Shown here in pieces: positions 61,808 through 64,000 of a stretch of DNA of 64,000 nucleotides. Positions within the stretch are counted from its first letter, which is position 1. Each line of letters begins with the position of its first letter. Made by a program: the position numbers and the translations under genes. This DNA comes from an uncultured Schlesneria sp. GTDB lineage: Bacteria > Planctomycetota > Planctomycetia > Planctomycetales > Planctomycetaceae. Where the stretch lies: assembly GCA_903904835.1 (NCBI GenBank), contig CAIVEI010000167.1, positions 62,001 through 126,000 on the forward strand, written 5' to 3'. The notes below the pieces were generated by a model. The model worked only from the letters and a program-made list of their open reading frames with translations. It was not told where the DNA came from and did not search any database.

Positions 61808-63166
61808 TTATCCGATCAGCGTTGATACGACTTTCCCATTCATCACAATTTGTTGCGGTCGGTCACCGGGCGTCATTAAATCTTTGCGAGCATCGATCCC
61901 AAGCAAGTGATAGACGGTTGTGGTGTAGTCCTCGACAGATAACGGCGATTCAAGCGGTTCCGCAGCAAGTCCGTCCGAAGCCCCATAAACCTGTCCTCGC
62001 TTGATACCTCCGCCAGCCATGACGATGCTGAAGACTCGAGGCCAGTGATCGCGGCCCCCCCCAGCGTTAACCTTTGGCGTGCGACCGAACTCACTGGTGA
62101 CCAGAACGAGCGTCGAATCAAGCATGCCGCGTTGATCGAGATCGCGAATTAAACCGGCGAATGCCTTATCGAGATCCGGCATTTGTGTCTCAATGGACCG
62201 ATAGTGGTACGCATGAGTGTCCCAGGCCCCATAGGTGACCGTGACAGCTCGCGCACCCGCTTCGACCAGACGCCTTGCTACGAGGAATCTTGCCCCTGCT
62301 GATGGTCGCAGTACCGGCCCCCACGCCTTCATGCCGTATAGAGTCTTTGTCTCGTCCGTTTCGCCTTTCAAACTGAATGCATCGCGAGCTTCAGGTGAAC
62401 CCAGCAGGTCATACGCACGCTGGTAAAACGAGTCCATCGTGGTCAAGGCATCGTCGCGTTCGGTCTGGTGAAAATGATCGTCGACCAGTTCCTTCCAAGA
62501 CTTGCGATCGGTAAATCGAGATTCATTAATTCCTTGTGGCAGGCTGAGGTCACGGACCGTAAATCCCGGTCGTGCGGGATCGGTTCCCAACGCGAATGGT
62601 CCGCACGCATTACTGAGATAGCCACTCCCCAGAAACTGGCTTCCTTGAGTCGGAAGACAGACATAGGGCGGGGTCGCTCCTCGCGGACCGAATTCGTGAG
62701 AGACGACGCTTCCAACACTTGGATAGACCAGAGCGGGACTTGGTCGATAGCCGGTAAACATGCTGTGTTCACCACGCGAGTGATCGACTTCCGTGTGCGA
62801 CATACTTCGAACGACGGTCAACCGGTCAGCAACCTTTGCCGTTTCCTGCATATGCGAACTGAATTGAACGCCGGGTAGCTTCGTGTCAATTGCATCCAGT
62901 ATGCCACGGTACTCGATCGGCGCGTCCGGCTTTGGATCGAAGCTGTCCATGTGAGCGAACCCGCCCTGCAAATAGATATGGATCACCGATTTGGCTTTGG
63001 GCGCAATTTGACCTGGCCGTGATTCAGCGGTCGCTTCATACCGAAGAAGATCACCCAGCGAAAGTCCCAGTCCACCCAGCCAGCCGACCCGCAGTACGTC
63101 TCGACGACTCGGACGCTGGAAATGAGAAGGATCGCCGTACCAGGTGCCTGATTGATGAGCGGACAT
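61808..63166 (-). CDS. DUF1501 family protein with twin-arginine leader
   Basis: 452 aa. The leader contains PSRRDVLRVGWLGGLGLSLGDLL, a Tat motif some 20 residues in. Family blocks: AKSVIHIYLQGGFAHMDSFDPKPDAPIEYRG, VVRSMSHTEVDHSRGEHSMFTGYRPSP, FLVARRLVEAGARAVTVTYGAWDTH and LVTSEFGRTPKVNAGGGRDHWPRVFSIVMAGGGIKRGQVYGASD. It lies between two copies of an inverted-repeat element, in the same operon orientation as the PPC, DUF1549/1553 and PSC1-WD40 genes. ATG at 63166. Confidence 0.94.
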   Translation of the reverse strand: MSAHQSGTWYGDPSHFQRPSRRDVLRVGWLGGLGLSLGDLLRYEATAESRPGQIAPKAKSVIHIYLQGGFAHMDSFDPKPDAPIEYRGILDAIDTKLPGVQFSSHMQETAKVADRLTVVRSMSHTEVDHSRGEHSMFTGYRPSPALVYPSVGSVVSHEFGPRGATPPYVCLPTQGSQFLGSGYLSNACGPFALGTDPARPGFTVRDLSLPQGINESRFTDRKSWKELVDDHFHQTERDDALTTMDSFYQRAYDLLGSPEARDAFSLKGETDETKTLYGMKAWGPVLRPSAGARFLVARRLVEAGARAVTVTYGAWDTHAYHYRSIETQMPDLDKAFAGLIRDLDQRGMLDSTLVLVTSEFGRTPKVNAGGGRDHWPRVFSIVMAGGGIKRGQVYGASDGLAAEPLESPLSVEDYTTTVYHLLGIDARKDLMTPGDRPQQIVMNGKVVSTLIG

Positions 63167-63215
63167 GATTTTGAGTTTCCTGCAAGGGAAGTGAATTCAG
63201 GGGAGTCATCCGACC

Positions 63216-63348
63216 AAACCCCACCGCCCCGGTGGCGGTGATAGACGGGCCTTTGCACCAGCACCATCGACCATTCACGGATAAGACGTAACGTATAAGT
63301 TCCTCGGGCAAAGGCCCGTTAACCACCCCCGCAGGGGAGGTGGGGTTT
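63216..63348. repeat. MITE-like inverted-repeat element, copy B
   Basis: Arms 63216-63262 (AAACCCCACCGCCCCGGTGG ... ACGGGCCTTTGCACCAG) and 63303-63348 are near-complementary over about 46 nt. ACGGGCCTTTGC is exact in both arms. The 40-nt interior is the reverse-complement relative of the interior of copy A. Confidence 0.85.
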
Positions 63349-63385
63349 CGTTTTATTTCTTAACCAAAATCCTTCCGCCCTATCT

Positions 63386-64000
63386 CTATCGGATCGGGAC
63401 AGCGTCGCTCAACTCGACAACCAACTTGGGCCGTTGCGATTGGTTCTCAAACTCAGATGTGTAAAAGTCCCAGCCGTTGCCGCCCGTATTAATAAACACC
63501 CAGCCATGATTTGCTTCGCCGCTGACCCATGTTTGCACGGTGTCGGTGACGTCAAACACGATTTCCGAAGAATTCGCAGCGATTTTGCCAAAGGTGAAGC
63601 TGTCCTTGTGACGCGACGCTTCTAATCCGTCACAGGAGACGCCGGACACCATACTGTTCCAAGTCGCTGACGCCTCGAAAGGAACCAGCATGCGATGAAG
63701 ATTCACGGTATCACCCTGATCGAAAGCGCTCACCAGCAGTTTCGCGGAACGAACACGTGACTTCGGAGGAATCTGACGAGGTTGATCGCCGATGATGTTC
63801 TCAAATCGGAGCAAAACCTGGCTTTCGCCACCGTCGTTGTTGGCGTCGGAAGAGGCGTTCGGATTCGCCGAAAGTATCGTCGTCGTGGCGAGTGCCCAAA
63901 TCTCGGTGTCGATGGTCCCAGCGTAACCGTTGACTCCTTGTTGGAAGGTCAATATCCGATTAGCTGGCGGCTCTGTTCGGGCGACAACCGGAATCAGACA
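63386..64000 (-). CDS. DNRLRE/CBM96-like protein (5' part outside the window)
   Basis: The frame is open to the window edge, so only the C-terminal 204 residues are seen. It reads TFQQGVNGYAGTIDTEIWALATTTILSANPNASSDANNDGGESQVLLRFENIIGDQPRQIPPKSRVRSAKLLVSAFDQGDTVNLHRMLVPFEASATWNSM, then EIVFDVTDTVQTWVSGEANHGWVFINTGGNGWDFYTSEFENQSQRPKLVVEL. This strand order and the W-x-S/TW-N pattern fit the DNRLRE/CBM96-like beta-sandwich, a carbohydrate-binding or surface module. An internal TTG at 63952 is the first possible start in view, but the conserved-looking frame continues beyond it. Other domains may precede. Confidence 0.75.
   Translation of the reverse strand, partial: CLIPVVARTEPPANRILTFQQGVNGYAGTIDTEIWALATTTILSANPNASSDANNDGGESQVLLRFENIIGDQPRQIPPKSRVRSAKLLVSAFDQGDTVNLHRMLVPFEASATWNSMVSGVSCDGLEASRHKDSFTFGKIAANSSEIVFDVTDTVQTWVSGEANHGWVFINTGGNGWDFYTSEFENQSQRPKLVVELSDAVPIR

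Overview
The window looks like a chromosomal segment of a planctomycete (order Planctomycetales or a close relative). The main evidence is a set of families typical of that phylum: two DUF1501 proteins with twin-arginine leaders, two DUF1549/DUF1553 proteins with a CAQCHNHPFD motif, a PSC1-type cytochrome fused to WD40 repeats, a DUF1800 protein, a TPR-fused sulfatase-like enzyme, a PPC-domain protein, and a tandem family of small two-TM proteins starting M-x-EFF-x-x-W-R-R-K. No phage, plasmid, rRNA or CRISPR array is visible.

Layout. 1-3.8 kb: UbiA-type prenyltransferase, purM, an ABC-2 permease and a small acidic-tailed membrane protein. 4.0-15.0 kb: a leftward surface-polysaccharide operon (bi-domain oxidoreductase, UDP-GlcNAc 2-epimerase, heparinase II/III-like protein, GT4 glycosyltransferase, fused phosphoglycosyltransferase-acetyltransferase, DegT aminotransferase, acyltransferase 3), with a two-copy 84-bp coding-like repeat between the last two genes. 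15.5-17.4 kb: a solitary methyltransferase and an orphan sigma-54 activator. 17.8-22.7 kb: DUF1549/1553 and DUF1501 pair plus type II NADH dehydrogenase. 22.7-32.8 kb: metabolic and housekeeping genes (C45 hydrolase, tmk, SirB1-like protein, Gfo/Idh-like protein, PutA, HEAT protein, PepSY-like protein, tpx).

33.1-37.6 kb is an accessory stretch: tRNA-Arg(CCG), a secreted CxxCH protein bracketed by 48-bp direct repeats, then five tandem paralogues separated by exactly 3 nt, with conserved ends and variable middles, followed by a truncated sixth copy. 37.6-47 kb: membrane and secreted proteins, a HEAT+VWA protein, an MMPL/RND transporter, a 96-bp palindromic element, a DUF1800 protein and a large secreted protein. 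47.1-50.5 kb: two overlapping TIR-domain genes that appear to have been inserted at the 5' end of a UvrD/PcrA helicase gene; a degraded copy of the helicase start lies upstream of the pair.

50.5-64 kb: a sulfatase-fold/TPR protein with Thr in place of the formylglycine Cys, a PQQ-propeller protein fused to a complete-looking beta-propeller phytase domain, and a leftward secreted-protein operon (DNRLRE/CBM96-like, DUF1501, PPC, DUF1549/1553, PSC1-WD40). Two oppositely oriented copies of a MITE-like inverted repeat flank the DUF1501 gene of this operon.

The most interesting leads are the TIR-TIR module with its insertion scar, the paralogue array, the PQQ-phytase fusion, and several dispersed palindromic elements. 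All functional statements are from reading sequence motifs; no database search was run.
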